A stretch of 64,000 nucleotides of DNA from Cryobacterium tepidiphilum (GTDB lineage Bacteria; Actinomycetota; Actinomycetes; Actinomycetales; Microbacteriaceae): positions 62,001-126,000 of the forward strand of contig NZ_RDSR01000004.1 of the NCBI RefSeq assembly GCF_003716325.1. Reading direction: 5' to 3'. Shown here one piece after another: positions 24,806-32,302 of the stretch. Positions within the stretch are counted from its first letter, which is position 1. The number at the start of each line of letters is the position of its first letter. The notes under the pieces were generated by a model. The model worked only from the letters and a program-made list of their open reading frames with translations, did not search any database and had not been told where the DNA came from. A program made the translations under genes and the position numbers.

Positions 24806-26257
24806 CTAGTTGCCGGAGAGCTTCTCGCGCAGTGCGGCGAGGGCCTCGTCGTCGGCCAGGGTGCCGGCTCCGGCGGTCTCGCCGGAGTAGTTGGCACCGG
24901 TGCCGGTGGCGGCGCCGACCGAGATGAGCTCGTCGTTCGCCGACGCGACCTGCTTCTTGTGCGCCTCCCAGCGAGCCTGGGCGGCAGCGTAGTCCTGCTC
25001 CCACTTCTCGCGCTGGGCCTCGAAGCCCTCGCGCCACTCGTTGGTCTCCGGGTCGAAGCCCTCGGGGTACTTGTAGTTGCCCTGCTCGTCGTACTCGGTG
25101 AGCATGCCGTAGAGCGCCGGGTCGAACTCGGTGCCCTCGGGGTCGACACCCTCGTTGGCCTGCTTGAGGCTGAGCGAGATGCGGCGGCGGTCGAGGTCGA
25201 TGTCGATGACCTTCACGAACACCTCGTCACCGACGGAGACGACCTGCTCGGCCAGCTCGACGTGCTTGCCGGAGAGCTCGGAGATGTGCACGAGGCCCTC
25301 GATGCCGTCGGCGACGCGAACGAACGCACCGAACGGAACCAGCTTCGTGACCTTGCCCGGTGCGACCTGCCCGATGGCGTGGGTGCGGGCGAAGACCTGC
25401 CAGGGGTCTTCCTGCGTGGCCTTGAGCGACAGCGACACGCGCTCGCGGTCCAGGTCCACCTCGAGGATCTCGACGGTGACTTCCTGGCCCACCTCGACGA
25501 CCTCGCTGGCGTGCTCGATGTGCTTCCAGCTGAGTTCGGAGACGTGGACGAGGCCGTCGACGCCGCCGAGGTCGACGAACGCACCGAAGTTGACGATCGA
25601 GGAGACGACGCCCTTGCGGACCTGCCCCTTGTGCAGGTTGTTGAGGAACGTGGTGCGGCTCTCGGACTGGGTCTGCTCCAGCAGGGCGCGACGCGACAGC
25701 ACGACGTTGTTGCGGTTCTTGTCGAGCTCGAGGATCTTCGCCTCGATCTCCTGGCCCAGGTACGGGGTCAGGTCGCGCACGCGGCGCAGCTCGATGAGCG
25801 AGGCCGGGAGGAAGCCGCGGAGTCCGATGTCGACGATCAGGCCGCCCTTGACGACCTCGATGACCGTGCCGGTGACCACACCGTCGGCGTCCTTGATCTT
25901 CTCGACGTCGCCCCAGGCGCGCTCGTACTGCGCGCGCTTCTTGGAGAGGATCAGGCGGCCTTCTTTGTCTTCCTTCTGGAGGACAAGTGCCTCGACCAGG
26001 TCGCCGACCTTGACGACCTCAGTGGGGTCGACATCGTGCTTGATGGAAAGTTCGCGGGAGGGGATGACACCCTCGGTCTTGTAACCCACGTCGAGGAGGA
26101 CCTCGTCGCGGTCGATCTTCACGACGGTGCCTTCAATGAGGTCTCCGTCGTTGAAGAATTTCAGAGTCTTTTCGACCGCGGCAAGAAAGTCTTCAGCAGA
26201 TCCGATGTCGTTGATGGCGACCTGCTTGGGTGCCTTTTCGGTCGTTGCGATTGTCAT
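24806..26257 (-). CDS. rpsA: 30S ribosomal protein S1
   Basis: RNA-binding ribosomal protein that helps mRNA engage the 30S subunit. The 483-residue product has four S1 OB-fold repeats (about residues 35-105, 123-190, 207-277 and 292-362), each ending in a DxxRxRxxLS-like strand such as DLDRERVSLSLKATQEDPW, followed by an acidic tail rich in Q, E and A. This four-repeat form is usual in actinobacteria, against six in E. coli. It is preceded by a 260-base gap and followed by a hairpin, so it is probably a single-gene unit. Confidence 0.97.
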   Translation of the reverse strand: MTIATTEKAPKQVAINDIGSAEDFLAAVEKTLKFFNDGDLIEGTVVKIDRDEVLLDVGYKTEGVIPSRELSIKHDVDPTEVVKVGDLVEALVLQKEDKEGRLILSKKRAQYERAWGDVEKIKDADGVVTGTVIEVVKGGLIVDIGLRGFLPASLIELRRVRDLTPYLGQEIEAKILELDKNRNNVVLSRRALLEQTQSESRTTFLNNLHKGQVRKGVVSSIVNFGAFVDLGGVDGLVHVSELSWKHIEHASEVVEVGQEVTVEILEVDLDRERVSLSLKATQEDPWQVFARTHAIGQVAPGKVTKLVPFGAFVRVADGIEGLVHISELSGKHVELAEQVVSVGDEVFVKVIDIDLDRRRISLSLKQANEGVDPEGTEFDPALYGMLTEYDEQGNYKYPEGFDPETNEWREGFEAQREKWEQDYAAAQARWEAHKKQVASANDELISVGAATGTGANYSGETAGAGTLADDEALAALREKLSGN

Positions 26258-26446
26258 GTAGTGGTTGCTCCAGTATGGACAAATTCAGGCCCGCGCAGCA
26301 AGAGACCTGTATCGAACAAGCAGCTTGTGGTTCCGCGAGGGCAGCGGATAGTAAGTCACAAACGTGACGTTCTACCTTAGCTGCTTCGGCCTGCCGCCGG
26401 CAACCCGCACTCCGCCGGCACCACGGGGACGGCCACCGCCGCGAGT

Positions 26447-26466
26447 GCTGGCGACATGCCGCCAGC
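26447..26466 (-). terminator. Hairpin after the DUF885 gene
   Basis: A 7-bp inverted repeat GCTGGCG/CGCCAGC around a 6-base loop lies about 50 bases past the DUF885 stop, in the 260-base gap before rpsA. The rest of the gap holds no gene. A short palindrome GTCAC-AAAC-GTGAC at 26355-26368 and a TACTAT on the minus strand next to it (26348-26353) are possible rpsA promoter elements, without clear support. Confidence 0.4.
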
Positions 26467-26517
26467 GTGCGAGGGAAGCGGCAGGAAGCGCGCACCCGCG
26501 GATCAGGGAGGCGAAGG

Positions 26518-28194
26518 CTAGGTCAGCAGTGCCGACCGCAGCGTGTCGAGGCCGACACCGCCCAGGTCGAGCGCCTGGCGGTGGAACTCTTTGATCGAGA
26601 AGGCGTCGCCCTCGCGTTCCCGGTAGGCGTCGCGCAACTGCTCCCAGATGCGCTGCCCCACCTTGTAGGAGGGCGCCTGCCCCGGCCAGCCCAGGTAGCG
26701 GTTGACCTCGAAGCGCACGAATCCGTCGTTCATGTTGACGTTCTGCCGCATGAACTCGAACGCGTACGCCGCATCCCAGACGCCGTGCCCGTCGGGGCGC
26801 TGCTTGCCGAGGTGCACGCCGATGTCGAGCACCACGCGCGCCGCGCGCATCCGCTGCCCGTCGAGCATGCCGAGCCGGTCGGCCGGGTCGTCGAGGTACC
26901 CGAGCTGTTCCATGAGCCGCTCGGCGTACAGCGCCCAGCCCTCGGCGTGCCCGGAGGTACCGGCGAGCTGGCGCCGCCAGGTGTTGAGCTTGGCGCGGTT
27001 GTAGACGGCCTGGCCGATCTGCAGGTGGTGCCCGGGGACGCCCTCGTGGTAGACGGTGGTGAGCTCCCGCCAGGTGTCGAACTCGGTCACGCCCGGCGGC
27101 ACCGACCACCACATGCGGCCGGGGCGGGAAAAGTCGTCGGTGGGGCCGGTGTAGTAGATCCCGCCCTCCTGGGTGGGGGCGATCATGCACTCGAGCGCCC
27201 GGATCTCCTCGGGGATGTCGAACTGGGTGCCGGCGAGCTCGGCGACGGCCCTGTCGCTGGTCTCCTGCATCCAGCGCTGCAGCGCGTCGGTGCCGTGCAG
27301 TTTGCGGGTCTCGTCGCGGTCGAGGTGCGCGATGGCTTCGGCGACGGATGCGCCGGGCAGGATCTCCCGGGCGATGCTCTCCTGTTCGCGCACCATCCGA
27401 TCGAGCTCCGCGACGCCCCACTCGTAGGTCTCGTCGAGGTCGATGGTGGCGCCGAGGAAGCGGCGCGACTGCAGAGCGTACAGCTCCCGCCCCACCGCGT
27501 CCTGCTCCGTCGCCGCCGGCTCCAGGTCGTGCTCGAGGAACGCGGCGAGCGTGCCGTACGCGGCGGCGGCCTTGCGGGCGCCGGCCTCGAGGTCGAGGGC
27601 GAGCGAGGCGGGCAGGCTGCCCTCGGCGAGGTCGGCGTTCGCGGCAAGGGCGGCGAAGAAGCCGTCGTGGGCCGCATGCTTGCCGGCCTGCTCGGCGACC
27701 TCCCGCACCTGCCGCTTCGCGGGCGTCACCCCGCGCTCGATGCCGAGCCGGAGGGTCTCGATGTAACCCGACACGGCGCGCTCCACCTGGCCGAGGCGGG
27801 AGGCGATGTGCGACCAGTCCTCCACGGTGGCGGTGGGCATGAGGTCGAAGACCTCGCGGATCTCCTGGGCTGGGGACGCGATGACGTTGAGGTCGCGGAG
27901 GTCCCAGCCCGCGTCGTGGCTCTCCAGCGCAAGTGCGAGCTCGCTGCGGAGGTCCGTCCGGGTGACCTCGTCCACGCCGTCGACCGGGGTGGACGCGTCG
28001 AGGCGGGCGATGACCTTCCGCGCCTCCTCGACGAAACGGTCGTGGCCCGCCGGCGAGTAGTCGCCGAAGCGACCGGCTCCCTCCGTGCGGCCGATGTAGG
28101 TCCCGACAGTCGGGTCGAGGTCGACGAGGGCGTCCACCCAGTCCTCGGCGATGGCGTCGATCGCGGTGGGAGTGCGCTGCGGTTCGTTCGTCAT
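26518..28194 (-). CDS. DUF885 family protein, putative metallopeptidase
   Basis: A 558-residue cytoplasmic protein of the DUF885 family, whose members resemble zinc metallopeptidases of the gluzincin type. Its VYHEGVPGHHLQIGQAV segment (about residues 355-371) contains the HExxxGHH motif expected to hold zinc and the general base, with GWALYAERLMEQLGYLDDP about 35 residues later supplying a conserved glutamate. There is no signal peptide or membrane helix. It lies between polA and rpsA on the same strand, but hairpins on both sides suggest separate expression. Substrate unknown. Confidence 0.85.
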   Translation of the reverse strand: MTNEPQRTPTAIDAIAEDWVDALVDLDPTVGTYIGRTEGAGRFGDYSPAGHDRFVEEARKVIARLDASTPVDGVDEVTRTDLRSELALALESHDAGWDLRDLNVIASPAQEIREVFDLMPTATVEDWSHIASRLGQVERAVSGYIETLRLGIERGVTPAKRQVREVAEQAGKHAAHDGFFAALAANADLAEGSLPASLALDLEAGARKAAAAYGTLAAFLEHDLEPAATEQDAVGRELYALQSRRFLGATIDLDETYEWGVAELDRMVREQESIAREILPGASVAEAIAHLDRDETRKLHGTDALQRWMQETSDRAVAELAGTQFDIPEEIRALECMIAPTQEGGIYYTGPTDDFSRPGRMWWSVPPGVTEFDTWRELTTVYHEGVPGHHLQIGQAVYNRAKLNTWRRQLAGTSGHAEGWALYAERLMEQLGYLDDPADRLGMLDGQRMRAARVVLDIGVHLGKQRPDGHGVWDAAYAFEFMRQNVNMNDGFVRFEVNRYLGWPGQAPSYKVGQRIWEQLRDAYREREGDAFSIKEFHRQALDLGGVGLDTLRSALLT

Positions 28195-28224
28195 GCCCCG
28201 AGCCTAGAGGAGCGCCCAATACTC

Positions 28225-28284
28225 GCGAAACGGGAGTTGTGGCCGGACCCGCGGCGTTCTGAACGGCCACGACTCCGGTTTCGC
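28225..28284 (-). terminator. Long hairpin after polA
   Basis: Arms of 21 bases (28225-28245 and 28264-28284, starting GCGAAACGGGAGTTGTGGCC) match with one mismatch and one G:U-type change across an 18-base loop. It lies 16 bases past the polA stop and 30 bases before the DUF885 start. The minus-strand transcript has GTTTCGCGAGT on the 3' side, so it is a plausible terminator, although unusually long. Confidence 0.6.
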
Positions 28285-28299
28285 ATGCGGGGTCGCTGG

Positions 28300-30981
28300 T
28301 CAGTGGGCGGCCGCGTCCCAGTTCGGGCCGCGGCCCACCTGCACGTCGAGGGGCACCAGGAGATCAGCGGCCGTGGACATGCGGTGCGTGACGAGCGCCT
28401 GGAGCGGCTCCCACTCCCCCGGCGCCACGTCGAAGATCAACTCGTCGTGCACCTGCAGCATCATGCGCGACGCGAGCTGCTGGTCGGCGAGGTCGCGGGC
28501 GATGTTGATCATCGCGATCTTCATGATGTCGGCGGCGGAGCCCTGGATGGGCGCGTTCAGCGCCGCGCGTTCGGCGTTCTCGCGCAGCACCCGATTGCGG
28601 CTGTGCAGATCGGGGAACGGCCGGCGGCGACCGTAGATCGTCTCGGTGTACCCATCGACCCTGGCCTGTTCGACGACGTTCCGGAGGTAGTCGCGCACCG
28701 ACCCGAACCGGGCGAAGTAGTCCGTCATCAGCTGCTTCGCCTCGGCTGTCTCGATGCGCAACTGCTTGGACAGGCCGAACGCGCTGAGGCCGTAGGCGAG
28801 ACCGTACGACATGGCCTTGACCTTCGAGCGCATCTCGTTCGACACCTCCTCCGGGCTGACGCCGAAGATGCGGGCGCCGACGAACCGGTGCAGGTCCTCT
28901 CCCGCGTTGAACGCCTCGATGAGCCCTGGGTCCTCCGACAGGTGGGCCATGATGCGCATTTCGATCTGCGAGTAGTCCGCGGTCAGCAGCGACTCGGCAT
29001 CCGCCCCGGCCTGGAAGGCGGCACGGATGCGACGGCCCTCTTCGGTGCGCACCGGGATGTTCTGCAGGTTCGGGTCGTTCGACGAGATGCGGCCGGTGGT
29101 GGTGCCGATCTGCAGGTAGTTGGTGTGGATGCGCCCGGTGGCGTCGATCGCCTTGTCGAGCGTCTCCACGATCTGGCGCAGCTTCGTGGCGTCGCGGTGC
29201 TGCAGCAGGAGGTCGAGGAACGGATGCGGGTTGCGCTCCTGCAGGTCGGCCAGCGAGCCGGCATCCGTTGAGTAGCCGGTCTTGTTGGCGCGGGTCTTCG
29301 GCATGCCGAGCTGGTCGAAGAGGACCTCCTGCAGCTGCTTGGGCGACCCGAGGTTCACCTCCCGGCCGATCTCGGCGTACGCGCCGGCGGCCAGCGTCGC
29401 GATCCGGTCGGCGAGCTGCGCCGACAGCTGCGACAGCTGCTCGTGGGAGACGGAGACGCCGGTGAGTTCCATGTCGACGAGGGCGCGGAGCGTGGGCATC
29501 TCGATGTCGGTGAGCACCCTGCGGGAGCCGTCGTCGAGGAGCGTGATGATCGCCGCGGCCGCGCGGAGCGCGAACCACGCCTGGGCCGGCGCTCCCCCGC
29601 CGGGCCCCTCGTCGGGCACGAGCTGGTTCGGGTCGCTCACCGGGAGCGTTTCGTCGAGGTAGCGGGTGACGAGGTCGGCCAGGGTCTTATCCGGGCCCCC
29701 GGGCCGGAGCAGCCAGCCGGCCACCAGGGCGTCGACGGCCAGGCCGTTGAACGCGACGCCGGCGCGGGCGAGGGCCTTCAGCTGGTACTTGGCGTCGCAC
29801 ATGACCTTCGGGGCGTCGCTTGCCAGCCAGGCCTCGAGCGGGGCGTAGTCGGCGCGTCCGGGCTGCCAGTTGAGGGTGATCGTCTCGGTGGGGCCGGCGA
29901 GCCCGAATCCGATGATCGCCTCCCCTTGCACCTCGACGGTCAGGCCGAGGCCTTCCGGGGAAGCCGCCTGGGCCTGGGTGATCCAATGCGCGAGTTCCTC
30001 ATCGAGGAGCTCCTTCGGCTCGGGGATCGCCGGCGCCTCGGGCCGGAGGTCGCCCGCGACCTCGAGGATCTGGTCGGCGATGGGCCCGTCGGCGCCCTCG
30101 AGCTTCAGCACCCGGTCGAGCAGGCTCTTGAACTCCAGCTTGTCGAAGATGTCACGCACCGAGGTGTGGTTGATCGCCGCGCGCTGGAGCGCCTCAAGTT
30201 CGACCGGGAGCTCCACGTCGGTCACGAGGCGGTTCAGCCTGCGGTTCCGGATCGCGTTCTCCTTCTGCTCGCGCAGGTTGTTGCCGACGACGCCCTTGAT
30301 CTCCTCGGCGTGCTCCAGGATGCCGTCGAGGCTTCCGTAGAGCCCCAGCCACTTCACGGCCGTCTTCTCGCCGACCTTGCTGATGCCGATGAGGTTGTCG
30401 CTGGTCTCCCCGACCAGGGCGGCGATGTCGGGGTACTGGTGCGGTTCGATGCCGTAGCGCTCGCGCACCTTGACCGGGTCGTACCGGGTGAGCTGCGAGA
30501 CGCCCATCGCGGACGGGTAGAGCAGGGTGACGTCGTCGTTGACGAGTTGGATGGTGTCGCGGTCCCCGGAGACCAGGAGCACGTCATAGCCCGCCTCCCG
30601 GCCGCGTACCGAGAGCGTCGCGAGGATGTCGTCGGCCTCGTAGTCCTCTTTCGTGATGGTCGGGATGTTCATGGCGGCGAGGGCTTCCTGCAGCAGCGGG
30701 ACCTGGCCGGAGAACTCGGGCGGCGTCTCGTTGCGGGTGCCCTTGTACTCCGGGTAGTCCCGGGTGCGGAACGAGTGCCGGGAGATGTCGAACGCGACGG
30801 CGAGGTGGGTGGGGTTCTCGTTCTTCAGCAGCAGGAGCAGCATCGACAGGAACCCGTGGATCGCGTTGGTGTGCTGCCCACCGCGGGTCTGGAAACTGTG
30901 CACCGGGAGTGCGTAGAACGCCCGGAAGGCCAGGGAATGGCCGTCGATGATCATCAGGGTAGGCTTTTTCGCGTCCGACAC
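28300..30981 (-). CDS. polA: DNA polymerase I
   Basis: Repair and Okazaki-fragment-processing polymerase. The 893-residue protein has an N-terminal 5' nuclease domain (about 1-300, starting TLMIIDGHSLAFRAFYAL and with EDYEADDILATL), a middle 3'-5' exonuclease fold (about 310-490) lacking the catalytic DxE, and the family A polymerase domain: motif A TADYSQIEMRIMAHLS (about 660), motif B RSKVKAMSYGLAYGLSAFGL (about 715) and motif C QVHDELIFDV (about 850). Loss of proofreading residues is known for actinobacterial enzymes. It is divergent from the thioesterase gene. Confidence 0.97.
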   Translation of the reverse strand: MSDAKKPTLMIIDGHSLAFRAFYALPVHSFQTRGGQHTNAIHGFLSMLLLLLKNENPTHLAVAFDISRHSFRTRDYPEYKGTRNETPPEFSGQVPLLQEALAAMNIPTITKEDYEADDILATLSVRGREAGYDVLLVSGDRDTIQLVNDDVTLLYPSAMGVSQLTRYDPVKVRERYGIEPHQYPDIAALVGETSDNLIGISKVGEKTAVKWLGLYGSLDGILEHAEEIKGVVGNNLREQKENAIRNRRLNRLVTDVELPVELEALQRAAINHTSVRDIFDKLEFKSLLDRVLKLEGADGPIADQILEVAGDLRPEAPAIPEPKELLDEELAHWITQAQAASPEGLGLTVEVQGEAIIGFGLAGPTETITLNWQPGRADYAPLEAWLASDAPKVMCDAKYQLKALARAGVAFNGLAVDALVAGWLLRPGGPDKTLADLVTRYLDETLPVSDPNQLVPDEGPGGGAPAQAWFALRAAAAIITLLDDGSRRVLTDIEMPTLRALVDMELTGVSVSHEQLSQLSAQLADRIATLAAGAYAEIGREVNLGSPKQLQEVLFDQLGMPKTRANKTGYSTDAGSLADLQERNPHPFLDLLLQHRDATKLRQIVETLDKAIDATGRIHTNYLQIGTTTGRISSNDPNLQNIPVRTEEGRRIRAAFQAGADAESLLTADYSQIEMRIMAHLSEDPGLIEAFNAGEDLHRFVGARIFGVSPEEVSNEMRSKVKAMSYGLAYGLSAFGLSKQLRIETAEAKQLMTDYFARFGSVRDYLRNVVEQARVDGYTETIYGRRRPFPDLHSRNRVLRENAERAALNAPIQGSAADIMKIAMINIARDLADQQLASRMMLQVHDELIFDVAPGEWEPLQALVTHRMSTAADLLVPLDVQVGRGPNWDAAAH

Positions 30982-31030
30982 AGACCCAGCCTACAAGCGC
31001 CGTCCGGCGCCGCTGGCCGAGGATTTACAG

Positions 31031-31501
31031 GTGACGATGAGCGAGCAGACCGACGTGCCACAGCAGACCGCCGACCACCTCCACTGGGTGGAGCGACGCG
31101 GCGCCGGCGCCCTCGCCGAGAAGATGGGCATCGAGTTCCTCGAATTCAGCCTGGAACGCGCGGTGGCGCGTATGCCCGTGGAGGGCAACACGCAACCGGC
31201 GATGCTGCTGCACGGCGGCGCATACGTCGTGCTCGGTGAGTCGCTCGGCTCGATGTCGGCGAACCTGCACGCCGGGCCGGGCCGGCTGGCGGTGGGCATC
31301 GAGATCAACGCCACGCACACGCGGGCGGCGACCTCGGGTTACGTGACCGGGGTGTGCACGCCGATCCACCTGGGGCGCACGCTCACCACCCACGAGATCG
31401 CGGTCACCGACGACCAGGGCCGCCGCTGCTCCACGATCCGCATCACGAACCTGATCACCGACCGGCCTGCATCCGTCGCCCCTGACCCGAACGCGGGTTG
31501 A
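31031..31501 (+). CDS. PaaI-family hotdog-fold thioesterase
   Basis: Small acyl-CoA thioesterase-like protein of the PaaI/YdiI type. The core reads PAMLLHGGAYVVLGESLGSM (about residues 58-77), where the HGG..E pattern marks the catalytic loop and helix of the hotdog fold, followed by EINATHTRAATSG. The GTG at 31031 is chosen because GAGGA lies 7 bases upstream; an ATG at 31037 (MSEQTDVPQ) is the alternative. Length is about 156 residues. The stop codon lies inside a palindromic repeat. In M. tuberculosis a thioesterase gene is also found in this neighbourhood; the substrate is unknown. Confidence 0.88.
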   Translation: MTMSEQTDVPQQTADHLHWVERRGAGALAEKMGIEFLEFSLERAVARMPVEGNTQPAMLLHGGAYVVLGESLGSMSANLHAGPGRLAVGIEINATHTRAATSGYVTGVCTPIHLGRTLTTHEIAVTDDQGRRCSTIRITNLITDRPASVAPDPNAG

Positions 31502-31557
31502 ACGCCGCTGCGCGGGTCGAATTCATGCCGCGTAACGGCGTTCGACCCGCGCAGCGG
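31492..31557. repeat. Palindromic repeat, copy A of a two-copy family
   Basis: This element holds CGCGGGTTGAACGCCG at 31492-31507, a second half-copy at 31505-31521 and an inverted arm at 31537-31557. The second half pairs perfectly with 31541-31557 (17 bp); the first pairs with 31537-31552 (16 bp, one G:T). The two hairpins exclude each other. It overlaps the thioesterase stop and lies between two convergent genes, so it probably terminates both. A close copy occurs at 53429-53494. Confidence 0.75.
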
Positions 31558-31574
31558 AAAGAGACGGCTACTGG

Positions 31575-32180
31575 CTACTTCTTGACGGAGAGCTGCTCGA
31601 TGATGGCCTGGGCAACGTCGTGCATGGTCAGGCGGCGGTCCATCGACGCCTTCTGGATCCAGCGGAACGCCTCGGGCTCGGTGAGGCCCATCTTCTCGTT
31701 GAGGAGGCCCTTGGCCCGGTCGACGAGCTTGCGGGTCTCGAAGCGCTCGACGAGGTCGGCGACCTCGGCCTCGAGCGTGATGATCTGGCTGTACCGCGAC
31801 AGGGCGATCTCGATCGCCGGCAGCAGGTCGTTGGGGGTGAACGGCTTGACGACGTAGGCGAGGGCGCCGGCTTCGGTGGCGCGCTCGACGAGCTCCTTCT
31901 GGCTGAACGCGGTGAGCAGGACGACCGGCGCGATGTGCGCCTTGCTGAGGCGCTCGGCAGCGCTGATGCCGTCGAGCTGCGGCATCTTCACGTCCATGAT
32001 GACGAGGTCGGGGCGAAGCTCGGTCGCGAGGGCGACGGCCGTCTCGCCGTCTCCGGCCTCACCGACCACCTCGAATCCGTTGTCGCGAAGGATTTCGACG
32101 ATGTCGAGGCGGATCAGGGATTCGTCCTCGGCGACGACGACGCGGCGCGGAGGAGTGGGGGTGCTGTCTTGGTCGGTCAC
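31575..32180 (-). CDS. pdtaR: Response regulator with ANTAR RNA-binding domain (PdtaR-like)
   Basis: Two-domain regulator: an N-terminal receiver domain (about residues 12-128) with acidic AEDES, the phospho-acceptor aspartate in LVIMDVKMPQLDG and the lysine in VVKPFTP, and a C-terminal ANTAR domain (about 135-195; KLVDRAKGLLNEKMGLTEPEAFRWIQKAS). ANTAR proteins bind paired hairpins in nascent RNA and prevent termination. In M. tuberculosis the ortholog PdtaR (Rv1626) works with histidine kinase PdtaS; no kinase gene is adjacent here. It is divergent from tRNA-Leu. Confidence 0.93.
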   Translation of the reverse strand: MTDQDSTPTPPRRVVVAEDESLIRLDIVEILRDNGFEVVGEAGDGETAVALATELRPDLVIMDVKMPQLDGISAAERLSKAHIAPVVLLTAFSQKELVERATEAGALAYVVKPFTPNDLLPAIEIALSRYSQIITLEAEVADLVERFETRKLVDRAKGLLNEKMGLTEPEAFRWIQKASMDRRLTMHDVAQAIIEQLSVKK

Positions 32181-32218
32181 GGTGAAAGCCTACGGTATTC
32201 TGATCAACGGTGTTGTGA

Positions 32219-32301
32219 GCCGGTGTGGCGGAATGGCAGACGCGGAGCACTCAAAATGCTTTGTCCGGAAGGACGTGTGGGTTCAAGTCCCACCACCGGC
32301 A
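32219..32301 (+). tRNA. tRNA-Leu (anticodon CAA)
   Basis: Class II tRNA of 83 bases. Acceptor arms GCCGGTG (32219-32225) and CACCGGC (32294-32300) pair fully; the D arm carries GCG..CGC; the anticodon stem GAGCA/TGCTT encloses the loop CTCAAAA with anticodon CAA, reading UUG. A long variable arm TGTCC-GGAA-GGACG and T arm GTGGGTTCAAGTCCCAC follow. The 3' CCA is not encoded (CCT follows the discriminator A). The convergent GH43 gene ends one base beyond the discriminator. Confidence 0.93.
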
Positions 32302-32302
32302 C

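Noticed and set aside
30947-31030. Longer N-terminus for the thioesterase
   Set aside because: The upstream in-frame codons overlap the polA 5' end and promoter region, are not conserved in character, and a good ribosome-binding site supports the start at 31031.
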